Shown here: positions 18,538 through 33,688 of the stretch, piece by piece | How the letters are laid out: each line of letters opens with the position of its first letter | Numbering within the stretch: position 1 is the stretch's first letter | NCBI RefSeq assembly: GCF_018035235.1 | Contig: NZ_WPCV01000002.1 | Coordinates: forward strand, 1,240,001 to 1,304,000 | Origin: Citrobacter sp. On2M | GTDB taxonomy: Bacteria > Pseudomonadota > Gammaproteobacteria > Enterobacterales > Enterobacteriaceae | Direction: 5' to 3' | Length of the DNA: 64,000 nucleotides | The notes under the pieces: generated by a model | What the model was told of the DNA's origin: nothing | Seen by the model: only the letters and a program-made list of their open reading frames with translations | Databases searched by the model: none | Program-made: the position numbers and the translations under genes

Positions 18538-19542
18538 TTAAACTTTGTAGAAATCACGGTACCAGTCAACAAAGTTCCTCACCCCATCTTTGACTGACGT
18601 TTCAGGTTTAAAACCAATAACATCATACAGTGCTTTAGTATCTGCGCTGGTTTCCAGTACATCTCCAGGCTGAAGCGGTAGAATGTTTTTCTTCGCTTCA
18701 ATACCCAGAGCATCTTCCAAAGCCTGGATATAGTCCATTAGCTCAACCGGTGAACTATTGCCGATATTGTAGACGCGATACGGCGCGGAGCTGGTTGCCG
18801 GGGAACCGCTTTCGACAGTCCACTTCCCGTTGGGCTCAGGAATAACATCCTGTAGGCGAATGATTGCTTCTGCGATATCATCAATATAGGTGAAATCGCG
18901 CTTCATTTTGCCGTAGTTATAGACGTCAATACTTTTCCCTTCCAGCATCGCTTTGGTGAATTTGAATAACGCCATATCCGGACGCCCCCAAGGGCCGTAC
19001 ACGGTAAAGAAGCGCAGCCCGGTTGTAGGCAATCCGTACAGGTGGGAGTAAGTATGAGCCATCAGTTCGTTGGCTTTTTTGGTTGCCGCATACAGGGATA
19101 CGGGGTGATCAACGGAATCCTCCGTTGAGAAAGGCATTTTCCGATTCAGGCCGTATACCGAACTGGAGGATGCATAGAGTAAATGTTGAATTTTATTATG
19201 ACGACAGCCTTCCAGTATGTTGAGAAAGCCTGTGAGATTTGCGTCAGCGTATGCATGCGGGTTTTCGAGTGAATAGCGCACGCCCGCCTGGGCAGCAAGA
19301 TGAATCACACGTTCAAAATGCTCTGAGGCGAAGAGTGCAGCCATGCTGTCCCGGTCGGCTAAATCAATCTTATGAAAATGGAAACCGGGATGTACCAGTA
19401 ACGCCAGACGAGCCTGCTTAAGGTTGACGTCGTAGTAATCGTTCAGATTATCAATCCCGACTACTTGATGGCCTGCCTCAAGGAGGCGCTTGCTAACGTG
19501 GAAGCCGATGAAACCAGCGGCACCCGTAACCAGGTATTTCAT
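18538..19542 (-). CDS. uge: UDP-glucuronate 4-epimerase
   Basis: The 334-residue extended SDR enzyme would interconvert UDP-glucuronate and UDP-galacturonate. It has the NAD site [12 protein letters not shown] (5-16), the catalytic Ser region YASSSSVYG, the Tyr-x3-Lys motif SLYAATKK, and the [16 protein letters not shown] segment typical of Uge/CapI/Gla proteins. A GAGGAACG ribosome site precedes the ATG. It converges on ugd, whose product is its substrate. The galacturonate could enter the O unit, core or capsule; no galacturonosyltransferase can be identified here. Proteins of this family are sometimes labelled WcaG-like, but the sequence favours uronate epimerase. Confidence 0.88.
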   Translation of the reverse strand: MKYLVTGAAGFIGFHVSKRLLEAGHQVVGIDNLNDYYDVNLKQARLALLVHPGFHFHKIDLADRDSMAALFASEHFERVIHLAAQAGVRYSLENPHAYADANLTGFLNILEGCRHNKIQHLLYASSSSVYGLNRKMPFSTEDSVDHPVSLYAATKKANELMAHTYSHLYGLPTTGLRFFTVYGPWGRPDMALFKFTKAMLEGKSIDVYNYGKMKRDFTYIDDIAEAIIRLQDVIPEPNGKWTVESGSPATSSAPYRVYNIGNSSPVELMDYIQALEDALGIEAKKNILPLQPGDVLETSADTKALYDVIGFKPETSVKDGVRNFVDWYRDFYKV

Positions 19543-19937
19543 GTTCGTTCCTCTTATCGGCTAAAGGGTAGCCAGGCACCAGCAGGTGCTATCAGGAGTG
19601 AAATGATACCGTTAGATGGCAAAAAAGCTAATCGTTATCTTTTTTCACGCTTGCCAATTTAACGGGTTAGCTATTATGTATTCATGTCGTGAATTTTATG
19701 TGCGAAAGCGTTGGACATAGCCCTGACCAATATTTAGCCTGTTGAACGGTTTTTTGTTCAGAGTGGGAACCCGAAGTATTGACACTCTTAATAAATTACT
19801 TCTTCTTTTTCAGTAATGATTAAAATACCAATTAAAATCACTTAAATAATCTGTCTTTTTAATCAATAATCCTATGGCATTACGCCTAATTATGACTAAA
19901 CTAATCCCAGTTTTAGCTTTCCTCATTTAGGATATCT
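19543..19937. other. uge-wzzB divergent regulatory region
   Basis: These 395 bases separate two divergent genes and must carry both promoters. No protein-coding frame is convincing. A sequence at 19861-19874 (AATCAATAATCCTA) matches the RcsAB box TAAGAATATTCCTA at 10 of 14 positions. The AT-rich stretch before it has TTAA repeats resembling PmrA half-sites but spaced ten rather than eleven bases apart. Rcs and PmrA control of wzz is known in Salmonella; its presence here is only suggested. Confidence 0.4.
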
Positions 19938-20921
19938 ATGTCTGTGAGTGATAACAACGTATCCGGGCGCAGTAACGATCCGGAACAGATTGATCTGATT
20001 GATTTATTGATACAGCTGTGGCGTGGGAAATTGACGATTATTGTTGCTATCGTTATTGCTATTGCCTGTGCTGTCGGTTATTTAGCGGTTGCTAAGGAGA
20101 AATGGACCTCTACAGCAATTATCACTCAACCGGATGTTGGACAGATTGCCACGTATAACAACGCACTCAACGTGTTGTATGGTGTCAGCGCCCCTAAGGT
20201 TACTGAGTTACAGTCAAATGTGATTGGCCGTTTTAGCACGTCATTTTCTGCATTGGCGGAAACGCTGGATAATCAGGAAAAGCCTGAAAAACTGTCGATT
20301 GAGCAGTCCGTCAAAGGGCAACCATTGCCGTTGGCTGTCTCTTATGTTGGCGCTTCCCCAGAAGAAGCTCAGCGCCAGCTGGCTGAATACATTCAACAAA
20401 CAGATGAAAAGGTTGCCAAAGAACTAGAACTTGACCTGGTTGATAACATCAAATTGCAAACAACTACGCTTCAGGATTCCTTGAAAACTCAGGAAGTGGT
20501 TGCTCAGGAGCAAAAAGATTTGCGTATCAAGCAAATCCAGGAAGCGCTGCGGTATGCACTGCAGGCGGGTGTGACTAAGCCGCAAATTCAGCAAACTCAG
20601 GATGTGACGCAGGACAGCATGCTGCTGTTGGGGAGTGATGCCCTGAAGTCTATGATTGAGCACGAATCTACGCGTCCGTTGATATTGTCTGACAACTACT
20701 TTCAGACCAAGCAAAAGCTGTTGGATATCGAAAATCTTAAGCTTGATGGGGCTGAGTTACACGCCTATCGCTATGTATTGAAACCAACGTTGCCGATTCG
20801 TCGTGACAGTCCGAAAAAAGCGATTACCCTGGTGCTTGCGGTTCTGCTCGGCGGGATGATTGGGGCTGGCGTGGTGTTGGGGCGAAATGCGCTGCGCAGC
20901 TACAAAGGCAAAGCAGAGTAA
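19938..20921 (+). CDS. wzzB: O-antigen chain-length regulator Wzz
   Basis: The 327-residue polysaccharide co-polymerase sets the modal length of O chains made by Wzy. It has a short cytoplasmic N-terminus, a first membrane helix (about 32-53), a long coiled periplasmic domain rich in Gln and Glu, and a second helix near the C-terminus (about 295-317). The segment RRDSPKKA precedes that helix in the place of the conserved Pro-rich motif. An AGGAT ribosome site precedes the ATG. It is transcribed alone toward the his operon, with a strong terminator after it. Confidence 0.95.
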   Translation: MSVSDNNVSGRSNDPEQIDLIDLLIQLWRGKLTIIVAIVIAIACAVGYLAVAKEKWTSTAIITQPDVGQIATYNNALNVLYGVSAPKVTELQSNVIGRFSTSFSALAETLDNQEKPEKLSIEQSVKGQPLPLAVSYVGASPEEAQRQLAEYIQQTDEKVAKELELDLVDNIKLQTTTLQDSLKTQEVVAQEQKDLRIKQIQEALRYALQAGVTKPQIQQTQDVTQDSMLLLGSDALKSMIEHESTRPLILSDNYFQTKQKLLDIENLKLDGAELHAYRYVLKPTLPIRRDSPKKAITLVLAVLLGGMIGAGVVLGRNALRSYKGKAE

Positions 20922-20933
20922 GCGCTCATCTCC

Positions 20934-20964
20934 ATAAAAAAAACCGGGCTTGCCCGGTTTTTTT
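20934..20964. terminator. Bidirectional terminator between wzzB and hisI
   Basis: AAAAACCGGG and CCCGGTTTTT flank a four-base loop (CTTG), with T-runs in both directions. It sits between the convergent wzzB and his operon ends. Confidence 0.9.
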
Positions 20965-20975
20965 ACATCCACAAA

Positions 20976-21580
20976 TTACTGATGTCTTTTGCGTAAATTC
21001 TCAATCACCGTCGTCAGGTCAAGGTTCTGATCCTGCAGTAAAACCAGCAGGTGATACATCAGATCAGAGGCTTCATTTGTCAGCTCGAAGCGGTCGTTTA
21101 CGGTCGCTGCCAGTGCGGTTTCTACGCCTTCTTCGCCGACTTTCTGCGCAATGCGTTTGGTACCGCTGGCATACAACTTCGCAGTGTAAGAACTTGCCGG
21201 ATCTGCGGTTTTACGTTCGGCAAGCAGTTGCTCCAGTTGATACAGGAACAGCCACTGGTGGCTGGCATCGCCAAAGCAACTTGACGTCCCTTTATGGCAG
21301 GTCGGGCCAATCGGATTAACCAGGACGAGCAGAGTGTCGTTGTCGCAGTCAGGCGCAATGCTCACCACATTCAGGAAGTGACCTGAGGTCTCTCCTTTGG
21401 TCCACAGGCGCTGCTTGGTCCGCGAGAAAAAGGTCACTTTGCCACTTTCGAGCGTTTTTTCCAGCGCTTCCGGGTTCATATAACCCAGCATCAGCACTTC
21501 GCCGGAAACCGCATGCTGCACTACTACCGGCATCAGCCCGTCGGTTTTTTCCCAGTCCAGCTCGCGGCATTGTTGCTTCG

Positions 21581-21587
<7 letters not shown>
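20976..21587 (-). CDS. hisI: Phosphoribosyl-AMP cyclohydrolase / phosphoribosyl-ATP pyrophosphatase
   Basis: This 203-residue bifunctional enzyme carries out the second and third steps of histidine synthesis. The N-terminal cyclohydrolase domain has the Zn/Mg site around [13 protein letters not shown] and [11 protein letters not shown]. The C-terminal pyrophosphatase (HisE) domain has [11 protein letters not shown] and [14 protein letters not shown]. It is the last gene of the operon, overlaps hisF by seven bases and ends just before the shared terminator. Confidence 0.97.
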
Positions 21588-27110
<5,523 letters not shown>

Positions 27111-27115
27111 GGCTA

Positions 27116-28015
27116 TCACTCCATCATCTTCTCAATTGGCAGCACCAGAATTGAGCTGGCACCGAGCGCTTTCAGTTTTTCCATCGTTTCCCAGAACAGA
27201 GTTTCGCTGCTGACCATGTGCATGGCAACGCGCTGCTGATCACCGGCCAGTGGCAGAATGGTTGGGCGCTCAGCGCCAGGCAGCAGAGCGATAACTTCAT
27301 CCAGACGCTCGCTCGGCGCGTGCATCATGATGTATTTCGATTCACGAGCCTGAATAACGCCCTGAATACGGGTCAGCAATTTGTCGATTAGCTGTTGCTT
27401 GGCGTCGGCCATTTCGCCATCACGCTGAATCAGGCAGGCTTTAGAGCGGTAAATGACTTCCACTTCACGCAGACCGTTGGCCTCAAGCGTCGCGCCGGTT
27501 GACACCAGATCGCAAATCGCATCAGCCAGGCCTGCGCGGGGGGCGACTTCGACTGAACCGTTTAGCAGACAGGATTTAAACGACACCCCTTTTTGATCGA
27601 GATAACGTTTGAGCAGGTGTGGGTAAGAGGTCGCGATACGTTTACCGTTCAGCGCAGCTGGGCCATCCCAGGCTTCATCAACCGGGGTTGCCAGCGAAAG
27701 ACGGCAGCCGCCGAAGTCCAGACGACGCAGGGTAAAATAGCGAGGATCTTCACCTTGTGCCCGGCGGTTGAGCAATTCCTCTTCGAGAACGTTTTCCCCG
27801 ATGATGCCGAGGTCAACAACGCCATCCATCACCAGACCCGGGATATCGTCATCACGTACGCGCAGAATATCAATCGGCATGTTCTCCGCCATCGCAATCA
27901 GGCGCTGGGTGTGAAGATTAATTTTAATGCCGCAACGGGCCAGTAATTCGCGTGAATCATCGCTTAAGCGGCCAGATTTCTGCATAGCTATGCGTAAACG
28001 GGTGTTGTCTAACAT
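27116..28015 (-). CDS. hisG: ATP phosphoribosyltransferase
   Basis: The 299-residue long-form HisG catalyses the first, feedback-inhibited step of histidine synthesis, joining ATP and PRPP. It has [18 protein letters not shown] at the N-terminus and the PRPP-binding region [16 protein letters not shown]. The C-terminal ACT-like regulatory domain binds histidine. It is the first structural gene after the attenuator. Confidence 0.97.
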   Translation of the reverse strand: MLDNTRLRIAMQKSGRLSDDSRELLARCGIKINLHTQRLIAMAENMPIDILRVRDDDIPGLVMDGVVDLGIIGENVLEEELLNRRAQGEDPRYFTLRRLDFGGCRLSLATPVDEAWDGPAALNGKRIATSYPHLLKRYLDQKGVSFKSCLLNGSVEVAPRAGLADAICDLVSTGATLEANGLREVEVIYRSKACLIQRDGEMADAKQQLIDKLLTRIQGVIQARESKYIMMHAPSERLDEVIALLPGAERPTILPLAGDQQRVAMHMVSSETLFWETMEKLKALGASSILVLPIEKMME

Positions 28016-28059
28016 TCTTTATTCCTCGTTATCCTGTCTGAATCAGTTGGGTCACGCAC

Positions 28060-28093
28060 AAAAAAAAGCCCCCGGAAGAAATCTTCCGGGGGC
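28060..28093 (-). terminator. his operon attenuator
   Basis: Read on the minus strand, GCCCCCGGAAGA pairs with TCTTCCGGGGGC and is followed by eight T. It lies between the leader peptide and hisG, as the classic his attenuator does. Stalling at the His codons of hisL favours an alternative fold and read-through. Confidence 0.95.
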
Positions 28094-28157
28094 TTTCTCA
28101 TACGCTCATGCACCGCTGGAAGATTTAAATGTCTCCCAGCACACATCGCCTGAAAGA

Positions 28158-28205
28158 CTAGTCAGGATGATGGTGATGATGGTGTTTAAATTGAGCGCGT
28201 GTCAT
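28158..28205 (-). CDS. hisL: his operon leader peptide
   Basis: This 15-codon frame reads MTRAQFKHHHHHHPD, with six consecutive His codons. It senses charged tRNA-His during translation of the leader and sets the state of the attenuator 65 bases downstream. The E. coli peptide, as I recall it, has seven His; one fewer here is a small difference. Confidence 0.95.
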   Translation of the reverse strand: MTRAQFKHHHHHHPD

Positions 28206-28244
28206 AAATTTTCTCGATGAATGTTTATTCATTTGATGTCTTTT

Positions 28245-28274
28245 AACCTAAACCACTTTAGCTACGGAAAGCAA
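28245..28274 (-). promoter_or_regulatory. his operon promoter
   Basis: On the minus strand TTGCTT (28269-28274) and TAGGTT (28245-28250) are separated by 18 bases and lie about 40 bases upstream of hisL. The surrounding sequence (GTGGTTTAGGTTAAAAGACA) agrees with the enteric his promoter region as I remember it. Confidence 0.75.
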
Positions 28275-28380
28275 GGGCTTTTTTTTGATCATTAATTCAT
28301 TTCATATTGATACTATGAATTGTCAGTCGTCGTGGGCTAGCGTAGCCTTGCGTTATAGGCCAAAAGTCAGGAGAGAAGGC

Positions 28381-29205
28381 ATGAAAAAGGTCGCAATTGT
28401 CGGTTTAGGTTGGTTAGGCATGCCGTTAGCCATGTCGCTGGCGGCGAGAGGCTGGCAGGTTACCGGCAGCAAAACCACATTAGATGGGGTGGAGGCGGCC
28501 CGCATGAGCGGTATCGAGAGCTATTTGCTGCACCTTGAGCCTGAACTGGTCTGCGAGGCAGACGATCTCGACGCACTGATGGACGTTGATGCGCTGGTGA
28601 TTACGCTGCCTGCGCGTCGTAGCGGTCCTGGCGAGGCCTTTTACCTTCAGGCTATGCAGGAGCTGGTCGACAGTGCGCTGGCGTACCGTATCCCGAGGAT
28701 TATTTTTACCAGTTCGACATCGGTCTATGGCGATGTGCAGGGTACCGTGAAAGAAGGGACGTCGCGTAACCCGGTCACGGCGAGCGGTCGTGTTCTGAAA
28801 GAACTTGAAGACTGGCTGCACAATTTACCTGGCACGTCGGTGGATATCTTGCGCCTGGCCGGGCTTGTCGGCCCGGGGAGACATCCCGGTCGTTTTTTTG
28901 CTGGCAAGACTGCGCCAGATGGGCACCATGGGGTCAATCTGGTGCATCTGGATGATGTGGTTTCTGCTATCACATTACTGCTGCAAGCGCCTAAAGGGGG
29001 ACACATCTATAATATATGTGCGCCTATGCATCCGGCGCGTAACGTGTTCTATCCGCAGATGGCTCGTCAGTTGGGGATGGAGCCGCCGGAATTTCGCGGC
29101 AGTGAGGATAACGGTAAAGGTAAAGTCATTGATGGCAACCGGATTTGTAATGAGCTTGGGTTTGAGTACCAGTATCCCGACCCGCTGGTGATGCCGATGG
29201 AGTGA
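28381..29205 (+). CDS. yeeZ: YeeZ, NAD(P)-dependent epimerase-like protein
   Basis: This 274-residue protein of the extended SDR superfamily has a KKVAIVGLGWLGMPLA Rossmann start and an FTSSTSVYGD segment. Its physiological function is not established. The ATG at 28381 is preceded by AGGAGA and gives the length of the E. coli protein. An upstream in-frame start at 28285 would add 32 residues without support. It diverges from the his operon, and yeeY follows after 40 bases. Confidence 0.9.
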   Translation: MKKVAIVGLGWLGMPLAMSLAARGWQVTGSKTTLDGVEAARMSGIESYLLHLEPELVCEADDLDALMDVDALVITLPARRSGPGEAFYLQAMQELVDSALAYRIPRIIFTSSTSVYGDVQGTVKEGTSRNPVTASGRVLKELEDWLHNLPGTSVDILRLAGLVGPGRHPGRFFAGKTAPDGHHGVNLVHLDDVVSAITLLLQAPKGGHIYNICAPMHPARNVFYPQMARQLGMEPPEFRGSEDNGKGKVIDGNRICNELGFEYQYPDPLVMPME

Positions 29206-29245
29206 CAGACCAGCAGAGTGCCGCTGATACCGCAAGGGGGCGAGT

Positions 29246-30175
29246 ATGAAACCACTGCTGGACGTTCTTATCATCCTCGATGCGTTAGAAAAAGAGGGCA
29301 GCTTCGCAGCGGCGTCGGCAAAATTGTTCAAGACGCCGTCAGCGCTTAGCTATACCGTCCATAAGCTGGAAAGTGATCTTAATATTCAGCTACTCGATCG
29401 CAGCGGACATCGGGCCAGGTTCACCCGCACAGGGCAGATGCTACTGGAAAAGGGACGGGAGGTGTTGCACACCGTCCGTGAACTTGAAAAGCAGGCGATT
29501 AAACTGCACGAAGGTTGGGAGAATGAACTGGTCATTGGCGTAGATGATACGTTTCCCTTTTCACTTCTGGCCCCGCTCATCGAATCTTTCTATCAACACC
29601 ACAGTGTGACGCGCCTGAAATTTATCAACGGCGTGCTGGGTGGCTCATGGGAAGCCCTCACACAGGGGCGGGCGGATATTATTGTCGGTGCCATGCATGA
29701 ACCGCCTTCCGCGAGCGAGTTTGGTTTTGCGCGACTAGGGATTCTGGAACAGGTGTTCGTGGTTGCGCCGCATCATCCGCTGGCGCAGGAGCAGGAGCCG
29801 TTAAATCGTCGCACCATTCGGCGTTTTCGCGCCATTGTGGTGGGCGACAATACGCAACATGCCAACGCCTCGGGCTCGCAGGTGCTGGACGATCAGGAAG
29901 CCATTACCGTTTTTGACTTTAAAACCAAGCTGGAACTGCAAATCAGCGGCCTGGGATGTGGCTATATTCCGCGCTATCTGGCGCAGCGTTTTTTGGAGAG
30001 TGGCGCGCTGATTGAGAAAAAAGTGGTCGCGCAAAATATCTTTGAGCCCGTGTGGATCGGTTGGAATGAACAGACCGCCGGGTTGGCTAGTGCCTGGTGG
30101 CGGGATGAGATTTTAGCAAATAGTGCGATCGCTGGGGTGTACGTTAAAGCGGCTGCTGATAAATCAAGCGGTTAA
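29246..30175 (+). CDS. yeeY: YeeY, LysR-family regulator
   Basis: The 309-residue protein has an N-terminal winged helix-turn-helix (ILDALEKEGSFAAASAKLFKTPSALSY, in two parts, about 10-37) and a C-terminal substrate-binding domain. It is a putative transcription factor with no firmly known effector. Position next to plaP makes regulation of that transporter possible but unproven. A strong terminator follows about 90 bases after the stop. Confidence 0.9.
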   Translation: MKPLLDVLIILDALEKEGSFAAASAKLFKTPSALSYTVHKLESDLNIQLLDRSGHRARFTRTGQMLLEKGREVLHTVRELEKQAIKLHEGWENELVIGVDDTFPFSLLAPLIESFYQHHSVTRLKFINGVLGGSWEALTQGRADIIVGAMHEPPSASEFGFARLGILEQVFVVAPHHPLAQEQEPLNRRTIRRFRAIVVGDNTQHANASGSQVLDDQEAITVFDFKTKLELQISGLGCGYIPRYLAQRFLESGALIEKKVVAQNIFEPVWIGWNEQTAGLASAWWRDEILANSAIAGVYVKAAADKSSG

Positions 30176-30262
30176 GAAAAAATATTCTTTTGTAGTGGCT
30201 TCAATCTCTTGTTATTTCTCTCCAAATTAGTGCAAAATACGCCGCTTGCAAAAAATGACATT

Positions 30263-30296
30263 AACCGACGTTTTCATACGCGTCGGTTATTTTTTT
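30263..30296 (+). terminator. Terminator after yeeY
   Basis: AACCGACG and CGTCGGTT form a perfect 8-bp stem with a 10-base loop followed by A and seven T. Confidence 0.88.
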
Positions 30297-30444
30297 GCAT
30301 CAAACCAATCATTCATAAAAGAGGCCGGGCTTCGTACCGGATAGATACTTACTTAAAAATCGACAGTTGTTGTCGCTGAGGATTAACAAAAAATGGGGCA
30401 ATTTTTTGCTTACGCGACGGTTTTCGCCGTAATGGGGGATAACC

Positions 30445-31806
30445 ATGTCGCATAACGCTACTCCAAACACCTCTCGCGTGGAATTACGTAAAACGCTTAC
30501 GCTGGTTCCGGTTGTCATGATGGGCCTTGCCTATATGCAGCCGATGACGCTGTTCGATACATTCGGTATCGTATCAGGAATGACCGATGGTCACGTCCCG
30601 ACAGCTTACGCCTTTGCACTGATAGCCATCCTCTTTACCGCTCTGAGCTACGGTAAACTGGTGCGTCGCTATCCGTCTGCAGGCTCTGCCTACACTTACG
30701 CCCAGAAATCCATTAGCCCGACCGTTGGCTTTATGGTGGGATGGTCATCACTGCTGGACTACCTGTTCGCACCGATGATCAACATTCTGTTGGCGAAAAT
30801 CTATTTTGAAGCTCTGGTGCCGTCGATACCGTCATGGATATTCGTGGTGGCGCTGGTGGCCTTTATGACCGCCTTTAACCTGCGCAGCCTTAAATCCGTT
30901 GCTAATTTCAACACCGTCATCGTGTTGTTGCAGGTGGTGCTAATTGCGGTGATCCTCGGCATGGTCATTTATGGCGTGTTCGAAGGTGAAGGTGCTGGTA
31001 CGCTGGCGAGCAGCCGTCCGTTCTGGTCAGGTGATGCGCATGTGATCCCGATGATCACGGGGGCGACTATTCTGTGCTTCTCGTTCACCGGTTTTGACGG
31101 TATCAGCAACCTGTCAGAAGAAACCAAAGACGCTGAACGCGTGATCCCGCGTGCGATTTTCCTGACCGCGCTGATTGGTGGCCTGATCTTTATCGTCTCC
31201 ACTTATCTGTTGCAGCTGTACTTCCCGGACATCTCGCGCTTCAAGGATCCAGACGCTTCGCAGCCGGAAATCATGCTGTACGTTGCTGGTAAGTTCTTCC
31301 AGGTTGGTGCGCTGATTTTCTCTACCATTACCGTACTGGCGTCCGGTATGGCGGCACATGCAGGCGTAGCGCGTCTGATGTACGTGATGGGTCGTGACGG
31401 TGTATTCCCGAAAAGTTTCTTCGGTTACGTACACCCGAAATGGCGTACTCCGTCCATGAACATCATTCTGGTTGGTGCGATTGCTCTGTTGGCAATCAAC
31501 TTCGACCTGGTGATGGCGACTGCGCTGATTAACTTTGGTGCGTTGGTGGCGTTTACCTTCGTTAACCTGTCGGTGATCTCCCAGTTCTGGATCCGTGAGA
31601 AGCGTAACAAGACGCTGAAAGACCACTTCCAGTATCTGTTCCTGCCAATGTGCGGTGCGCTGACCGTTGGCGCGCTGTGGGTAAACCTGGAAGAGAGTTC
31701 AATGGTTCTGGGCCTGATTTGGGCCGCTATTGGTCTGATCTATCTGGCCTGCGTGACCAAAAGCTTCCGCAACCCGGTACCGCAGTACGACGAAGATATC
31801 GCGTAA
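30445..31806 (+). CDS. plaP: Putrescine importer PlaP
   Basis: The 453-residue APC-superfamily permease has about twelve membrane segments and is nearly identical along its length to E. coli PlaP (YeeF). That protein is a proton-driven putrescine importer linked to surface motility. A GGGGAT ribosome site precedes the ATG. The N-terminal membrane region with [19 protein letters not shown] is conserved. It ends 60 bases before the convergent sbcB. Confidence 0.95.
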   Translation: MSHNATPNTSRVELRKTLTLVPVVMMGLAYMQPMTLFDTFGIVSGMTDGHVPTAYAFALIAILFTALSYGKLVRRYPSAGSAYTYAQKSISPTVGFMVGWSSLLDYLFAPMINILLAKIYFEALVPSIPSWIFVVALVAFMTAFNLRSLKSVANFNTVIVLLQVVLIAVILGMVIYGVFEGEGAGTLASSRPFWSGDAHVIPMITGATILCFSFTGFDGISNLSEETKDAERVIPRAIFLTALIGGLIFIVSTYLLQLYFPDISRFKDPDASQPEIMLYVAGKFFQVGALIFSTITVLASGMAAHAGVARLMYVMGRDGVFPKSFFGYVHPKWRTPSMNIILVGAIALLAINFDLVMATALINFGALVAFTFVNLSVISQFWIREKRNKTLKDHFQYLFLPMCGALTVGALWVNLEESSMVLGLIWAAIGLIYLACVTKSFRNPVPQYDEDIA

Positions 31807-31824
31807 TCACGGCGTTTATCTGAA

Positions 31825-31855
31825 AAAAAACAGAGACATGTTCTCCGTTTTTTTA
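31825..31855. terminator. Bidirectional terminator between plaP and sbcB
   Basis: AACAGAGA and TCTCCGTT form an 8-bp stem with one mismatch, flanked by eight A on the left and seven T on the right. It serves two convergent genes. Confidence 0.75.
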
Positions 31856-31865
31856 TACGTGGGAT

Positions 31866-33290
31866 TTACACAATCTCTTGCGCATACTGCCAGAGTGATT
31901 TCAGTAGCATCAGTTTTTCTTTGTTATCGGCATATTGCTGGCTCAGCAACTGCAATTCATTGGCGTAATTTTGTAAAAACTCCGGCGTGAACACCTGACG
32001 ACGATGGTCCAGCCAGCGCTGCTGCTCGGCTTCATCCAGTGTTCCGGGGAAGTTACGGGCACGGTAGTTAAACAGCAACTTTTCAATGCGTTTATCGACA
32101 AAAGAGATATCCAGAGCCGGTAAATTACGCGGTTCTGTTTCCAGAACGATTTTCATCGCTGCGCGGTCGGCATCGCTGAAAAAACCGTTATACAGCTGGG
32201 CGTCTACGTTATCGGATGGCGCAAAGGGTTCCGCCTCGGCAAAGATAGCCACTACTTTGTCGCGTACCTGCGGGTTTTCGCGCAGAACTTTGAGATTATC
32301 AAGACAATGCTGGCGGTTAATGCCCAGTCGATCGGCATCTTCCGGGCGCAGCGTATTCGCCTGGGCCAGTACTGGGCACTTGTTGATGTGCACCAGTTTA
32401 ACCGGTACGGCTGGGTTATCACCCAGATCTGCCTTCGCCGTGTAGAGCCGTTCACGCAGCGCGTCGCTGTCCAGGTCAAGTAGCGGTGAAATATCACCGG
32501 CCAGGTCAACCATAATCACCGCGTTGCGATTCTCCGGGTGCCAGGCCAATGGCGCTACCCAACTGGTATTGCCGCGCCACGCGCCGAGCATTCCTGAAAC
32601 ATGAACCAGCGGCTTCATTTGCGGGACATCAATCAGTGCGGCCAGCTTGTGCTTATTGCGATGGCTGAAGAGATATTCAAACAAACGCGGCTGACGTGAT
32701 TTAACTAATTGCGCCATTGCAATCGTGGCATACACGTCGGCCATCGCATCGTGAGCATTCGCATGCTCGATACCATTAGCTTTGGTCAAATGCTCCAGGC
32801 GAAAGCTGGGTAAGCCATCGTCGTTTTCCGGCCAGTTAATGCCTTCAGGACGCAGGGCATAGCAGGCGCGCATCACGTCCAGGAGATCCCAGCGCGAATT
32901 GTCGTTCTGCCAGCTCCAGGCATAGGGATCGTAGAAATTGCGATACAGGATGTTACGCGTCACCTCATCGTCGAAGCGCACGTTGTTATAGCCGAGAATA
33001 CAAGTTTTCGGCACGGTGAACAGAGTGTGTATGCGCGCTGCAAAAGCGGCTTCATTCTCTCCCTTTTCCCGTGCTTCCTGCGGCGTAATGCCGGTAATCA
33101 ACACCGCCTCAGGCTGCGGCAGATAGTCGTCTGCGGATTTGCAATAAAAGACTTCAGGTTCGCCGATAATGTTGAAATCGCTATCTGTGCGGATAGCCGC
33201 AAATTGCGCGGGTCTGTCCAGTGCCGGATGAGTACCAAAGGTCTCGTAATCGTGGAAGAGAAAAGTCGGGTGCTGCTTGCCGTCATTCAT
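31866..33290 (-). CDS. sbcB: Exonuclease I
   Basis: This 474-residue DEDDh 3'-to-5' single-strand DNA exonuclease takes part in recombination and mismatch repair. The first catalytic motif FHDYETFG supplies Asp14 and Glu16. Later motifs include GYNNVRFDDEV and HDAMADVYATI with the conserved Asp and His. The C-terminal extended SH3-like and helical regions are present, so the protein is full length. It is transcribed alone. Confidence 0.96.
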   Translation of the reverse strand: MNDGKQHPTFLFHDYETFGTHPALDRPAQFAAIRTDSDFNIIGEPEVFYCKSADDYLPQPEAVLITGITPQEAREKGENEAAFAARIHTLFTVPKTCILGYNNVRFDDEVTRNILYRNFYDPYAWSWQNDNSRWDLLDVMRACYALRPEGINWPENDDGLPSFRLEHLTKANGIEHANAHDAMADVYATIAMAQLVKSRQPRLFEYLFSHRNKHKLAALIDVPQMKPLVHVSGMLGAWRGNTSWVAPLAWHPENRNAVIMVDLAGDISPLLDLDSDALRERLYTAKADLGDNPAVPVKLVHINKCPVLAQANTLRPEDADRLGINRQHCLDNLKVLRENPQVRDKVVAIFAEAEPFAPSDNVDAQLYNGFFSDADRAAMKIVLETEPRNLPALDISFVDKRIEKLLFNYRARNFPGTLDEAEQQRWLDHRRQVFTPEFLQNYANELQLLSQQYADNKEKLMLLKSLWQYAQEIV

Positions 33291-33688
33291 TGTTTGGTTA
33301 TGTCCGGGATCAATTTAGCGCTCATCTAAGAATACCAAAAAAGAGCAAGGTAATCAGCAATGCGATTATCGATGCTGAATGGTGTACGCAATAAAATTGA
33401 GGTGAACAGGATTTTTATAAAATTGATTAATAAGTTTTGCACTATTAAAGGAAATTACTGGAATAAATTTTCTGAAAGTTACTAGCTGCTAAATAATATA
33501 AATGAGAACCGTTATTGTTATTTTTCGCTGATTTGTTGGATTCTGGGGATTTTAAAATTCTTTTGTAAACAAGGGGTTTTATTTTGTCCGATTAGCTGAC
33601 CAACATTGTAATAAAATGTGAGTGAGGTTAAAAATTAATAATTTAAACGCCATATAATCATTGGATATATCTAATAACAGGAGGTTAT
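33291..33688. other. sbcB-phsA divergent intergenic region
   Basis: This is a 398-base AT-rich stretch with no recognisable gene. It should carry the sbcB and phs promoters. FNR-like half sites (TTGATTAA at about 33424) and a Fur-like sequence (33498-33516) are visible but weak. In Salmonella the effector gene sopA occupies this interval; I see no trace of it here. Confidence 0.5.
33498..33516. promoter_or_regulatory. Fur-box-like sequence upstream of phsA
   Basis: ATAAATGAGAACCGTTATT matches the 19-base Fur consensus GATAATGATAATCATTATC at 12 positions, including the central ATGA-AA and TTAT parts. It lies about 170 bases before phsA. Iron control would make sense for an iron-sulfur-rich enzyme, but the match is weak. 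Confidence 0.25.
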
